This document shows positions 1-9,500 of a DNA stretch of 64,000 nucleotides, one piece after another. Source of the stretch: ELB16-189 sp018266435 (GTDB lineage: Bacteria; Bacteroidota; Bacteroidia; Cytophagales; Cyclobacteriaceae). The stretch covers positions 3,162,001 through 3,226,000 of the forward strand of contig CP126125.1 in NCBI GenBank assembly GCA_030123525.1, given 5' to 3'. Under the pieces are notes generated by a model that was given only the letters and a program-made list of their open reading frames with translations, ran no database searches and was not told the origin of the DNA. Both the position numbers and the translations under genes were made by a program. Numbering within the stretch: position 1 is the stretch's first letter; each line of letters opens with the position of its first letter.

Positions 1-864
1 AGGCGTTGCCTGGATGTCTACTCCTGAAAAATATTTGTTATTAGCAATGGCATCTTGCCCAAACGAGGCACCGTTAACAAAAGCAGCATTGGGAGCACCT
101 ACCGGAATACGCAAAAAAGAAGTAGAAGTAGTAATGCTGGTTGCTGCCACTGATGATGTTGCCCATATAATATCTCCCTGGTTAGTCGTAAAAGCTGAAA
201 TGGAGTTTTGATAATTGCGCCCTCCGTCTTGGTTGTATGATTTAACCCACTGAATGGATAAGGTGTTGGGATCATGGGAAGCATATTGTGCAAAGTTTGA
301 AGAACCCAATGGATTTACCGTACTTACACTATACAAATTGCCTGAGGCATCCATCGTCAGCGCACTTCCCCGGTAATTGGTAGCAGTGTCGGCTCCCCAA
401 CTTTGATCGGCTAACTTGCCACCCGTAGCACTCAACGAGATGATTCTCATTTTTCTCTTGATTTGTCTGGATACGTTGGTTTGCGTAAGGTCAACATTCA
501 TCCGGTCGCCAATGATCATGTAACCAGTTGGGGTAACAATGGCCGAATTAGATACCGCACTATCTATTTTTTTGCGCCAAACTTTTTCGCCAGATTTGTT
601 TGTCTTAATTACCACAATGGAGAATTTTGCAGATGAGATGCTGTCGCCTACTACTAAATATCCATCCGATAGTTGAAGTGCTGAAGTGGCCGTATAGTTG
701 CCCATGCCTCCGTAGTAATAGACAAATGTAGAACGGCTATCGGGGCTTACTCCATCCATGTTACGGCACGAATAAAACAGAACCGTCCCGATTACCAGTG
801 CAATCAGTAAACCAAAAGACTTTATGAATCTTGTAACCCTCACCTCTCCTGATTTTAGTTTCAT
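1..864 (-). CDS. Partial lipoprotein of unknown function (C-terminus outside window)
   Basis: An open frame reads from an ATG at 864 to the left edge, 288 codons without a stop, so only the N-terminal part is seen. It starts MKLKSGEV, followed by a hydrophobic stretch (GLLIALVIGTVLFYSC) that ends in a cysteine near residue 33. This looks like a lipoprotein signal of the loose Bacteroidota kind. The rest is rich in Ser, Thr, Asn and Gly with short beta-prone repeats such as LQLSDGYLVVGD and ALTMDASGNLYSVS, which suggests a beta-propeller or similar all-beta fold; I do not recognise a family. The start overlaps the stop of the upstream barrel gene by 4 bp (ATGA), so the two are probably translationally coupled. 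It is the last visible gene of the nSTAND/TIR operon. Function is unknown; a surface or periplasmic partner of the barrel is inferred. Confidence 0.75.
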   Translation of the reverse strand, partial: MKLKSGEVRVTRFIKSFGLLIALVIGTVLFYSCRNMDGVSPDSRSTFVYYYGGMGNYTATSALQLSDGYLVVGDSISSAKFSIVVIKTNKSGEKVWRKKIDSAVSNSAIVTPTGYMIIGDRMNVDLTQTNVSRQIKRKMRIISLSATGGKLADQSWGADTATNYRGSALTMDASGNLYSVSTVNPLGSSNFAQYASHDPNTLSIQWVKSYNQDGGRNYQNSISAFTTNQGDIIWATSSVAATSITTSTSFLRIPVGAPNAAFVNGASFGQDAIANNKYFSGVDIQATP

Positions 865-1943
865 TTCTTTCTCTTTAACTTTTTAGGATTGAAAAAATTC
901 TGAACATAACCCACCTTGAAAAAAAGCGAATTGAGACTGAAAATACCGTCAACTAATTTGTAGTTGTTCAACAAAACCTGATTATCGTACAATGTTGAGG
1001 CTGAATTAACCTTTGAGATACCATACACATAGCGAACCTCGGCCACTAAAAACCCACTCGCTATACGCGATTTTATTCCGGCACTGGCTAATGCACTCAG
1101 GTTGAATTTTTCACGTTGCAAACTAAGGGAAACCGTCTGCAGATCGATGGATTGATTGCCCGTGCGTTTTAGATCTACCGATGTGTTAGAACTTAACAAG
1201 TAACTGGCACTTACACCCAATGACAGGTATGGATTTAATCTTTCCATCCATCGCGTAGCGGGCGATAGCTCATTTTTTTTGAATAACCTGTATTGCAACA
1301 TAACCGGTAACGAAATCCAGTTCTGCGTTTCTACTCCAGTTGAAGTAGCGTATGAAATACCCTTAGGTGATAACGAATTGAATTGATTGGTAAATGATTT
1401 GGTCAAGTAATTCAACTCACCGGCAAGAGTAGTTCTGTTTTTAAGAAAAGGAATGTTAACCGGAAGTTCTCCTCCTATCCCAGCTCCGACCCCAATTTTA
1501 TACGAGTACTTACCTGTTCCATCACTGATTGGGTTAAACATGGCCACATTAGGCTGGGAGGAGTTCAATAAGAAATGCACACCCAACCGGAAGATCGGCT
1601 TCGTGCGAAACGTATTATACAACGCAATAAACTCGGCCGGGTCAATATCCTTATTGATGGTAAAATAATTATCCGTCTCTAAAATCTTCAGCATGGTTTC
1701 ATCGGCTTTCTCGGGTTCTTCTAAGTAGATGTAAGCCAGCGTGAGCAGTTTATACGCCTGCACTTTTTCTTGTTGATTAAATCCTGATTCCAAGCATTTA
1801 GCCAGCAGATCGGGCAATTCATGTAAGCGGCCCTGTTCGTAAGTAGAGTTAGCCAACCGCAGGGTTTGAGCGCAGGTAGTCAACTGTGCCGAGGCTCCGG
1901 CCGAAACCACCAGAAATAAAATGAACAAATAAAATCTCTTCAT
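861..1943 (-). CDS. Outer-membrane beta-barrel protein with helical N-terminal domain
   Basis: 360 aa with a clear signal peptide (MKRFYLFILFLVVSAGASA, cut before QLTTC). Residues about 25-105 are helical and TPR-like (repeated short Leu/Ala helices, then an IDPAEFIALYNTFRTKP motif that often precedes barrels in Bacteroidota proteins). The remaining roughly 250 residues alternate polar and aromatic or hydrophobic residues, as in a PorT/OMP_b-brl-like barrel, and the last strands include FFKVGYVQNFF. The gene follows the nSTAND gene after 5 bp and overlaps the next lipoprotein gene by 4 bp, so it belongs to the same operon. A role as the outer-membrane part of whatever the NTPase and TIR proteins sense or control is inference; the barrel assignment is from composition only. 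Confidence 0.75.
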   Translation of the reverse strand: MKRFYLFILFLVVSAGASAQLTTCAQTLRLANSTYEQGRLHELPDLLAKCLESGFNQQEKVQAYKLLTLAYIYLEEPEKADETMLKILETDNYFTINKDIDPAEFIALYNTFRTKPIFRLGVHFLLNSSQPNVAMFNPISDGTGKYSYKIGVGAGIGGELPVNIPFLKNRTTLAGELNYLTKSFTNQFNSLSPKGISYATSTGVETQNWISLPVMLQYRLFKKNELSPATRWMERLNPYLSLGVSASYLLSSNTSVDLKRTGNQSIDLQTVSLSLQREKFNLSALASAGIKSRIASGFLVAEVRYVYGISKVNSASTLYDNQVLLNNYKLVDGIFSLNSLFFKVGYVQNFFNPKKLKRKK

Positions 1944-1948
1944 CCTGT

Positions 1949-4900
1949 TTATTTATTGTTAGGTGGCAGGTTAGTGCAGGTAGCTTCATACTTCAATCCT
2001 TTCATAAACAAGTTCCAGTCTTGCTGACTCATGTTTTGCTTCACATAGCCGCATAATTGGGTTGACATAGTTTTGATTTTCGTGGGCCACGCATGGATGG
2101 TTTGGTTCACACCCTTAACGGTTTCTTCGCGGGCGTGAATACCGGCCATCAACTGTTCGTCATCGGGTGTAAAGGCCACACTCCAAACCCAATCGTGGTC
2201 GGCCAGCACTTGAGGTTCTTCTGTTAATTGATTAATGTTCCACAAACGCACTGATCCGTCTTTGCTGGCCGTGGCCATGAACTTACCGGAATGACTGAAC
2301 TTGATTTGTTCAATTTGCGAGGTGTGGCCGGTGAGTGTGCGGACGATCACCCCGTTTACAAAAATTCGAACAATCCCCTCTTCGTCTCCTATCACTACGC
2401 CCCGGCTGTCAGGCATAAATTGGATGGCCAAAATATCTTTCCCTTGGCGAAGCACAGAATATTTAGTTTGAGCGTAGTTGTTTTTCAAATCCCAGAGGTA
2501 GAGATTTCCATCTGTGCCGGCACCTGCGAGTTTTGTGCCATCGGGGCTGAGGTCGATGGACGTAATTTTCTCAAGGGGTGTAATTACTTCGCGTGCTGTT
2601 TTAAGATCGGAGTACATGATGCTCTTTCCGGAATTACACCGGGCGTAAAATCCTTTGCCGTCAAGCGTGAAGTTAATATGCTCGATGTCGCTCTTGTAAC
2701 CCATGATCTTAGTGGGCTCAGCTCCGGGATTATTCAAATTAATGAGCATGGCATAGTTGTTGTCGCGGTCGGCATTGAACAACCCACCTACAGCCAGGTA
2801 GTTGCCATCAGGACTGATGTCAAGGCTGTAGATAGCATACGTGGTACTGGTTATGGTTCCATCCGTAGTTGAAAATTCTTTCATCACTTCATGGGTCCAC
2901 AATCCATTCTGTTGTTGACTCCACCGAAGCACGCGGCCGTCACTGCCCCCCGAGAAAATACTGGAATTATTTTCGCGGGTAACCAATGCACGGGCGGCTC
3001 CTTTGTTGTGCCCTTCCAAACTCTGGGTCAGCGGGTTTTGATAGTTGCGCAAGGCACTGAATAACCCGTTGTAGATGTCGTTGTCATATGCATAGCCGTT
3101 GAAGCGTGTATTGAAGTTGTAAGCTTGCTGAGCCAGAAGTGCAGCTTGTTCGAAGTCGGTAAGTTCTTTCGATTTGAGTGCAATTGACTTGGCTACAGCC
3201 AGGTAGCGTTCGCGTTCGGCTGCTTTTTGAGCTTTAATAGCAGCATCGGCATTGGCATCGGCAATTTTTTTCTGTTCTTCGGCAATTTTCTGTTGTCGTT
3301 TTGCCTCGGCTGCACTGAGCTCGGCTTTATGCGCGTTTTCGTCAGCTAACTTTTTGGCATTTTCTGCAATTTTTTGCTGGCGTTTGGCTTCAATGGCATT
3401 TTGTTCAGCAATTCCTTGTTGGCGTTTGGCTTCTTCTGCCGCTACTTCAGCTTTCTTTCTTTCAGCCTCGGCAATTTTGGATTGTTCAATAGCTTTTTGT
3501 GCATTGACCAATGCTTCTTGTTGCTTTTCATCGGCAATACCTTTTTGCACAAAGGCGTATACCAAAGCTATCAAGGCGAAAATGGTAATGATACCAAAAA
3601 CGAGTGCGGTAGTTCTGGCGCGCTGCAGTTTGCGTTTGGCTTCCAGTTCTTTGATCCGTTGCTCGGTCTCGAATTCTTTTTTCGAGTATTCGAGGAAGAT
3701 CATTGTACGTTCAAAAGCGGGATGGTAGCGTTGCCCCCAAACCAACGTTGGCTTATGCTTCACTTGCCAGTTGAGTGCAAGCTGCAAATCCGGTGGCCGC
3801 CACAGGCCGGCCTTGCCTACCTGATACATATTGGCCGCTTCGGCCAAACGCAAATACATTTGCACGGCATCGGCCTCATCATCTACCCAGTTTTTCAATC
3901 GCACCCAGATGCGCATCAAACTTTCGTGGGAAATATCGATCATCGATTTTGAGCCGAGCGGCAGCCCGTGTCCAGGTGTTAATAGAGAACGGCCGGGCTC
4001 ACGGAATTTTTCAATTACCTCAATCACTTCGTTTTCGCTCACATCAGCAATGGAGGCAATCTCGTTTAGTCGTGTCGGTCTTCGAATACCAAAGCTCTCT
4101 CCTCTTTTCTCGGTGATGGCTTTGAACATCACTTCGCATATCCGCTTTTGGTCATCTTCCAGTTCATCATACGCTTCATTGGCATGCATGGAGAGAGCTT
4201 CCTTCATGGTGCCAATCGCTTCGTAGTGCTTCAGGTCAAGCACTTCATCTTCGTAGTCGCGGTACTTGCTCCAGTAACTCCAGGTGCGCATGAGCGCATG
4301 CTGAAGGATGGGCAACTGGTCAGGGTTATCTCCTAAATCATTTAGTAACTGTTGGGTCAGGCGCGGAGCGATTTTGGCATTGCCCACAGCCACCGGTCCT
4401 TCAATGGCTCTGCGCTTTTGATCGCGGGTCATCTGCGGAATGAGGTAGTGGCTGTCGTTGATTTTACGTGTCAGCTCAGGAAACTGCGCACAGTCACCAA
4501 TGAAATCCGATCGCATGGTGATGGCCACATAGATGGGTGAGTCTTCGTAATTCACTGCTTCCATCAGCAGGTTAACAAAGGCCAGGGTTTCATTTACCGA
4601 GTTGGGATCAGTGCTGTCTTTGAAGCGAAATAATTCTTCAAACTGATCGACTAATACCAGGTAGTTGATGTCGGCACTTCTGCGCGATTGCTGGATGGCT
4701 TCTACCAAGCCGAGTGAACTGCTTCTGAGCAGCGTGGAAACGATGGTACGTTTTATTTTTTTGTCTTCGGGGTCGGCATAGGTGTAGTCTTTAGATGTTT
4801 TCAGCAGCGACTCAGCCAGGTTATCAATGGGGCCAGCTCCCGGTCGGGTTACTACTACTTCCCAATTGGGGCTTGAGTCGGTGAGAAATCCACCGTAAAG

Positions 4901-5128
4901 AATGGGAAGCACTCCGCAATAAATGAACGAAGACTTACCGCTGCCGGAAGGTCCAATTACACCAACAAACCGGCTCTTTGAAAGTTTGAGGAGCACTTCA
5001 TCGCTCTGGCCCTCCCGGCCGAAGAAGAGGTGGCTTTCTTCCACTTTGAAAGGACGCAAACCCGGGAAGGGGTTGTCGATACCTACCACGGTAGGCGAAC
5101 CCGGCAAATCGTCAATGATCTGGCTCAT
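1949..5128 (-). CDS. Membrane-anchored nSTAND1 NTPase with coiled coil and WD40 repeats
   Basis: 1059 aa. Residues about 19-37 carry the NPFPGLRPF...FFGRE signature typical of novel STAND NTPases (nSTAND1). Walker A is GPSGSGKSS at 59-67 (Lys65) and Walker B is YLVLVDQFEELF near 155-166. A winged-helix-like region follows to about 450. One membrane segment (TTALVFGIITIFALIALVYAF) lies near 508-528. Residues about 530-640 form a long coiled coil built from imperfect EAKRQQxIAE repeats. About 700-1020 contain WD40-type blades, for example SPDGTKLAGAGTDGNLYLWD and SGKFMATASKDGSVRLWN. STAND proteins are signal-gated ATPases that oligomerise on ligand sensing; many act in prokaryotic immunity or signalling. 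The WD40 part is the likely sensor. Neighbouring genes are 7 bp upstream (TIR-like) and 5 bp downstream (barrel). Architecture is well supported; ligand and output are unknown. Confidence 0.92.
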   Translation of the reverse strand: MSQIIDDLPGSPTVVGIDNPFPGLRPFKVEESHLFFGREGQSDEVLLKLSKSRFVGVIGPSGSGKSSFIYCGVLPILYGGFLTDSSPNWEVVVTRPGAGPIDNLAESLLKTSKDYTYADPEDKKIKRTIVSTLLRSSSLGLVEAIQQSRRSADINYLVLVDQFEELFRFKDSTDPNSVNETLAFVNLLMEAVNYEDSPIYVAITMRSDFIGDCAQFPELTRKINDSHYLIPQMTRDQKRRAIEGPVAVGNAKIAPRLTQQLLNDLGDNPDQLPILQHALMRTWSYWSKYRDYEDEVLDLKHYEAIGTMKEALSMHANEAYDELEDDQKRICEVMFKAITEKRGESFGIRRPTRLNEIASIADVSENEVIEVIEKFREPGRSLLTPGHGLPLGSKSMIDISHESLMRIWVRLKNWVDDEADAVQMYLRLAEAANMYQVGKAGLWRPPDLQLALNWQVKHKPTLVWGQRYHPAFERTMIFLEYSKKEFETEQRIKELEAKRKLQRARTTALVFGIITIFALIALVYAFVQKGIADEKQQEALVNAQKAIEQSKIAEAERKKAEVAAEEAKRQQGIAEQNAIEAKRQQKIAENAKKLADENAHKAELSAAEAKRQQKIAEEQKKIADANADAAIKAQKAAERERYLAVAKSIALKSKELTDFEQAALLAQQAYNFNTRFNGYAYDNDIYNGLFSALRNYQNPLTQSLEGHNKGAARALVTRENNSSIFSGGSDGRVLRWSQQQNGLWTHEVMKEFSTTDGTITSTTYAIYSLDISPDGNYLAVGGLFNADRDNNYAMLINLNNPGAEPTKIMGYKSDIEHINFTLDGKGFYARCNSGKSIMYSDLKTAREVITPLEKITSIDLSPDGTKLAGAGTDGNLYLWDLKNNYAQTKYSVLRQGKDILAIQFMPDSRGVVIGDEEGIVRIFVNGVIVRTLTGHTSQIEQIKFSHSGKFMATASKDGSVRLWNINQLTEEPQVLADHDWVWSVAFTPDDEQLMAGIHAREETVKGVNQTIHAWPTKIKTMSTQLCGYVKQNMSQQDWNLFMKGLKYEATCTNLPPNNK

Positions 5129-5135
5129 ATACTAT

Positions 5136-6563
5136 TTATTTAAAGTCTTGTAAAAATGTTTTTAAATTATCTGTTGATTTAGTTGAGTCACTGTTGATCA
5201 AGGTAAGGCTTTGGTTTTTATAGGTATCAATATTCCCTGCACCCACCAATGCTTTTCCTTGGATCGGTTTGTTTCTTCCAAAGCCGGGTGCTTTCAGTAA
5301 ATCCAGAATTTTCATACGCACCCACTGATCATTTACTTTTCCTTTAAAAATGATGGCGCCATCAAAATTTCTCAGGTTTTCGATGTGGCGCTTGCGCACC
5401 TCAAGTAAATCTCCTTCAAAGGCCGGCAACAATACTTTAAATCCTGATTTTTCTATTACTTCTTTAATCGGTTCTATTTCGGCATGATCTACTTTATCAC
5501 ATACCAGGTAAATGGATTTGCCCGAGGGCACATCGCCACTGAGCGCATCCTGAGATTCCATCAACTCTTCGCGCATAATGTTTTTAAAATCTTCCAGTGG
5601 ATTCTGCAAAATCTCCGCTCCTTCTTGTGCTTCGGTATCTCTCCGGATGGTTTCGATAAATGATTTTTGCCTGTCGCTGGCGTTTTTTAGATTTTGGGCA
5701 ACCCAGATCAGCCGTGAAAATTCTTCTTTAGATTGTCTCTTGGCAACGGCTACTTCGGCAGCAATTTTATTTTGTATATCCACTATCGATCGATCTCCGT
5801 CTTCAGGAATTTCACCGTAGGCACTTCCGATCAGGTGAATAGACATGGTACACATTTCCACATCTTTTTTTACTTCACGCTCCAAGTCGCCCAGCCGTTG
5901 TGGCAGCGTGTGATTGGGAAGTACCACAAACCCGTGGCGCTGCAATTCGCGCCTGATAATGTTTCGCTGTACAGACAAGTCATGCCCGGTTTCGGCCAGG
6001 TAAATGGTTTTGCGCTTGAAAATATTTTTTACGTTTCCTCCCTTTGTCTGGCCTTGCTTGAGCAGCACCAGCGACTCGTGGATGTCATACGCCAAATCAA
6101 CCAGCTTCATCCAATATTGTTTTTCGGCTTCCTGACTGAAGAAGTCAGCATATTCTTTCATCTCTCCGGTTTCTGCATCCAGTTGGTACATTTCATATCC
6201 GATGGAGTCGCGCAGACGAGGCGGTTGTTCATGTAATGTAAGCGGGGACTTCAGTACTTTAAATACTCGACTAAATGATGATCCGGATGTGTTTTTGTTA
6301 AACTGTTCAACCAGATCAAGACAGCGACCGGATTGAACAAAATCTTTCGTCAATACGGCTACTAAGATTGCGGCATTATCCATAGCCGGAGCGGTGGCGG
6401 TATCAAATTCAGATTTGATAACAATTACCGGCTTGGTGCCCAGTACCTGAAACAGCATGAGTTCCAGAAATTTTCTAAACTGGGTTACCCAACCCTGTTC
6501 ATTTTTTTTCTCTGTTTCATTATCTTTTTCAGCAAACGTGATAAGTACGTCAATATCTGTCAT
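5136..6563 (-). CDS. TIR-like / DUF4062-like / TIR-like three-domain protein
   Basis: 475 aa, no signal peptide or membrane segment. Residues 1-100 resemble a TIR domain: first strand DIDVLITFAEKD, and an SGRCLDLVEQF segment placing Glu86 where catalytic TIR NADases have their glutamate. Residues about 185-300 (KTIYLAETGHDLSVQRNIIR, later IHLIGSAYGEIPEDG) resemble DUF4062, a domain often attached to STAND NTPases. Residues about 348-475 start KSIYLVCDKVDHAEIEPIKE and form a second TIR-like alpha/beta domain (FDGAIIFKGKVND). The gene sits between the nucleotide carrier (9 bp) and the nSTAND NTPase (7 bp). By analogy with TIR-STAND systems it could be an NAD-cleaving effector or a TIR adaptor that the NTPase switches on; this is inference. 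Only Glu86 hints at catalysis, and both TIR-like domains are divergent. Confidence 0.78.
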   Translation of the reverse strand: MTDIDVLITFAEKDNETEKKNEQGWVTQFRKFLELMLFQVLGTKPVIVIKSEFDTATAPAMDNAAILVAVLTKDFVQSGRCLDLVEQFNKNTSGSSFSRVFKVLKSPLTLHEQPPRLRDSIGYEMYQLDAETGEMKEYADFFSQEAEKQYWMKLVDLAYDIHESLVLLKQGQTKGGNVKNIFKRKTIYLAETGHDLSVQRNIIRRELQRHGFVVLPNHTLPQRLGDLEREVKKDVEMCTMSIHLIGSAYGEIPEDGDRSIVDIQNKIAAEVAVAKRQSKEEFSRLIWVAQNLKNASDRQKSFIETIRRDTEAQEGAEILQNPLEDFKNIMREELMESQDALSGDVPSGKSIYLVCDKVDHAEIEPIKEVIEKSGFKVLLPAFEGDLLEVRKRHIENLRNFDGAIIFKGKVNDQWVRMKILDLLKAPGFGRNKPIQGKALVGAGNIDTYKNQSLTLINSDSTKSTDNLKTFLQDFK

Positions 6564-6572
6564 AGGCTAAAA

Positions 6573-9500
6573 TTATACGGCTTGTTGTTGTTTTCTCTTT
6601 TCGGTTACATTGTAAATAAGTCCCTGTGCCAAATCGTGATGGCTGGCTAACACAAAGTAAAAATCGATGAGCTCAATTTTGAAAATTACCGATCGTTCCA
6701 GGGCTTCCACTTCGCTGATCTTAGGCACTTGGCCTTCTTGAAAGAGATCGCCAAATACATCTCCTTGTTTTAGCACAGTTACTTCTTGCGATTGGTTTTT
6801 CATGCGCACTTCACCGGCAGCCACAATCAAAATAGGTGTTTCAACCGAAGTGATCATGAGTTTATCACGTGTCTGCAGGGTTACCGGTTGTATCTTATCA
6901 GAGAGGTCGCTCAGTACTTTGCCGCTGATTCGACTGAATGCTGATAGCTTTTTAATGAACATCACCATTTCAATGAACAAGAAAAAGCCATCGTCTAACC
7001 CATCGAGCAACTGGTTGTTTTCAATAGAAGAGTCCAGAAATTTTTTGTCGCGGTAGGGCAGCCGATCTGAAACTGTTTGGTAAGCTTGTTTGTCTTTGTT
7101 ATAGATTACCCACGCGGTGGTCTCTTGAATCAGCTTATCTTGATTAAACATCTGACTGATCAATCCGCGGCTTACGCGGAACGTATCAATATAGGCAGTA
7201 ACGTGAGCTGCACAGGCTTTTGTCCACCGGTTATTGTAATTAAAATCGCGGTTAAGGATATAATTGATGGTTTGAATCGGGTTATAGCTTTCGCGTGGAA
7301 AATAAATCTGTAGTTTTTCCAGTTTATCTTTAGTGGCGGAGTCATCCAGCAACGGAATCAACTTAGGTTTTAAATCCTGATCAACAAAAAGGTCTAACAG
7401 TTCCAGGGCATATTGAGTGCTGTCCGGAGTACCTGTTTCAATGTTTTCTTTTACCAGTTGCACAGACTCGGGGTCATAGATCAACGAGAGCAGTAACGTG
7501 AGGTGGTCATAGTTGTCTCTGATTTCTTCACGCAAAGCATCTCGCAGAAAGGTGTACTTTTCTTCTTCGGGTATTTCATCGAGCGCGGCAATGTTCCACA
7601 AGGTTTTACTCATTTCCGTATCCAATAAATCCTTAACGGCCAATGCTTCTCGTCCCTTTGCCTGGTAATTGATCAGCCTTAGTGCGTAGAGTATCTGTTT
7701 CACTACGCGTTTGTCAGGGTAATCAATTTTTTTCCATAACAACTGCAGGCCTTCATCACCTCCTATGTGCCCCATAATTTGAATGATCTTCAACATCACT
7801 ATTTCCGTTTGCCCCGACTTATGAAAAGCTGTTTCTAAATGAGACAATATTGCCGGCCCTGCTTCTTTTAATGCCGATGCTGCCTGGTGCGAATACAAAG
7901 GAGATGACAGCATATCAATTAACACGTTCCACGTCTCTTGGCGTCTTACTTTTCGGGCGGTTAAGATAGCCTCGCCCCCCACTTTCGGGTCGGCATCGCG
8001 CAGCAACTCCAACAAAATAAAAATAGTTTTAGAATTGGTGAGCTTGCGCATGAACTTAGCAGCCAGAATGCGATCAGTTTGTTTTACTGATTTGCTCAGT
8101 TTCATCAGTTTATCCGGTGAGATTGACAACAGATCACTGTCTTCTGCCGTACCGGCTGCCTGCTGGGCTAATCCTTTTATTTCGCTTTTCTCTTCGGGCA
8201 AAATGCCCAACTCAGCAATCTTATCGAGTGCGAATTTTTTCACTCGTTTAATTGAACTTTCTGAGAGATGAATAATGGTTGACTCAAACAAAGCCGGCTC
8301 AAGTTTCTCCATCAGTTTTAGCCCATAAATCACCTTACTTTCGGCATCGCTGTTTACTTCTTTATTGAGCACACTGTCCATAGTGTATTCTTTCACTACA
8401 TCTTTTTCAATACTCCGTTTATTTTTAACCAATGAGGACTGAAGCGTATCGCGATACCCAGCATACATGCGGTTGGCGATCAGGTACCACAACACCAATA
8501 GTCCGGCCGTAAAGGCTGAAATATAGAGCAGGTTGAAAAAATGAAATTGATTGATGAGCACAATCAAACCACCGGCCACAGTACTGGCCAAGGCAAACAC
8601 TACGCCCTCAATTTTAGTTTGTACATCAATCTTAATCGATGAATCAATCGGAACATAATAAAATTTAAAAATGGGTGTATCGAGCGCATCGCGGAAGGAG
8701 TTAATAAACAGTTTGCTCATGGCAATAGCAATAAAGAAGTAGATCACTTCGTTTTTGCTTGATACAGCAGGGTCAAATCCAAAAACAGAACCGAGCAAGA
8801 AAGCGGCAATGGTAAACACAATAATTACCATGGGGTTAATGATCATAGCCACCCGCAGACCATAGTCTTGTGCAATCCGGTCAGTGATAAACGTAGTGAA
8901 CAAAAAACCGAAGATTACAATAGTAGCTTCAAACAAGCTTAAGAAAATGGGCAATGAGTTAGCGTTGAACTGCACCACCGACACATTGTAAAAAGAGTAA
9001 TCTACAAAGCGAAGAGCCGTGAGTGAAACCACAATAAACAAAGCCATCAGCAAAATATAGCGATTGGAGAAAAATTGTAGCATTGAAATTTTCTTGATAT
9101 CCGCTTCAGCCACGGCCACCGATGCTTTCTTTCCAAGATACTTGCGGCTTAAAATGATAAAGAAGAATGTGTAGCCGATAATACTAAAGAGTGCTATAGT
9201 ATAAAGGTTTTCTACCTTTACCCCTGCTGTAATTAATATTGGGATAGAGAAAAAAGCGAGCATGGAGGCAATGTCTGTTCCCACATCCACACTACCGATC
9301 AATCGCTTGCCTACCCGAACATTGAACATCCGGCCAAAAGCTCCCCAGAAAACCAATTGAATTATAAACGTTACCGGAAGGATCAAGGTGAAGCCGAACT
9401 CAAATAGTATTCGCTCATCTTTAACGTAAGATTCGCCAAACTCAATAAAGGCCGTAGCCGCTATAACTAAGATCAAGTTGTAAATGGCAAGAGCAGAAAA

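Noticed and set aside
2291..2872. Plus-strand 193-codon frame antisense to the WD40 part of the nSTAND gene
   Set aside because: It lies wholly inside a gene with clear domain support, lacks any domain of its own, and its composition mirrors the opposite strand.
3250..3520. Tandem repeat that might be a CRISPR or minisatellite
   Set aside because: The repeats are imperfect, in frame and encode EAKRQQ coiled-coil units; no equal spacers are present.
3252..3952. Two overlapping plus-strand frames (158 and 192 codons), one very rich in Ser, Ala and Phe
   Set aside because: They are complements of the repetitive Lys/Glu/Ala coiled-coil codons of the nSTAND protein, which leaves the opposite frames open by composition.
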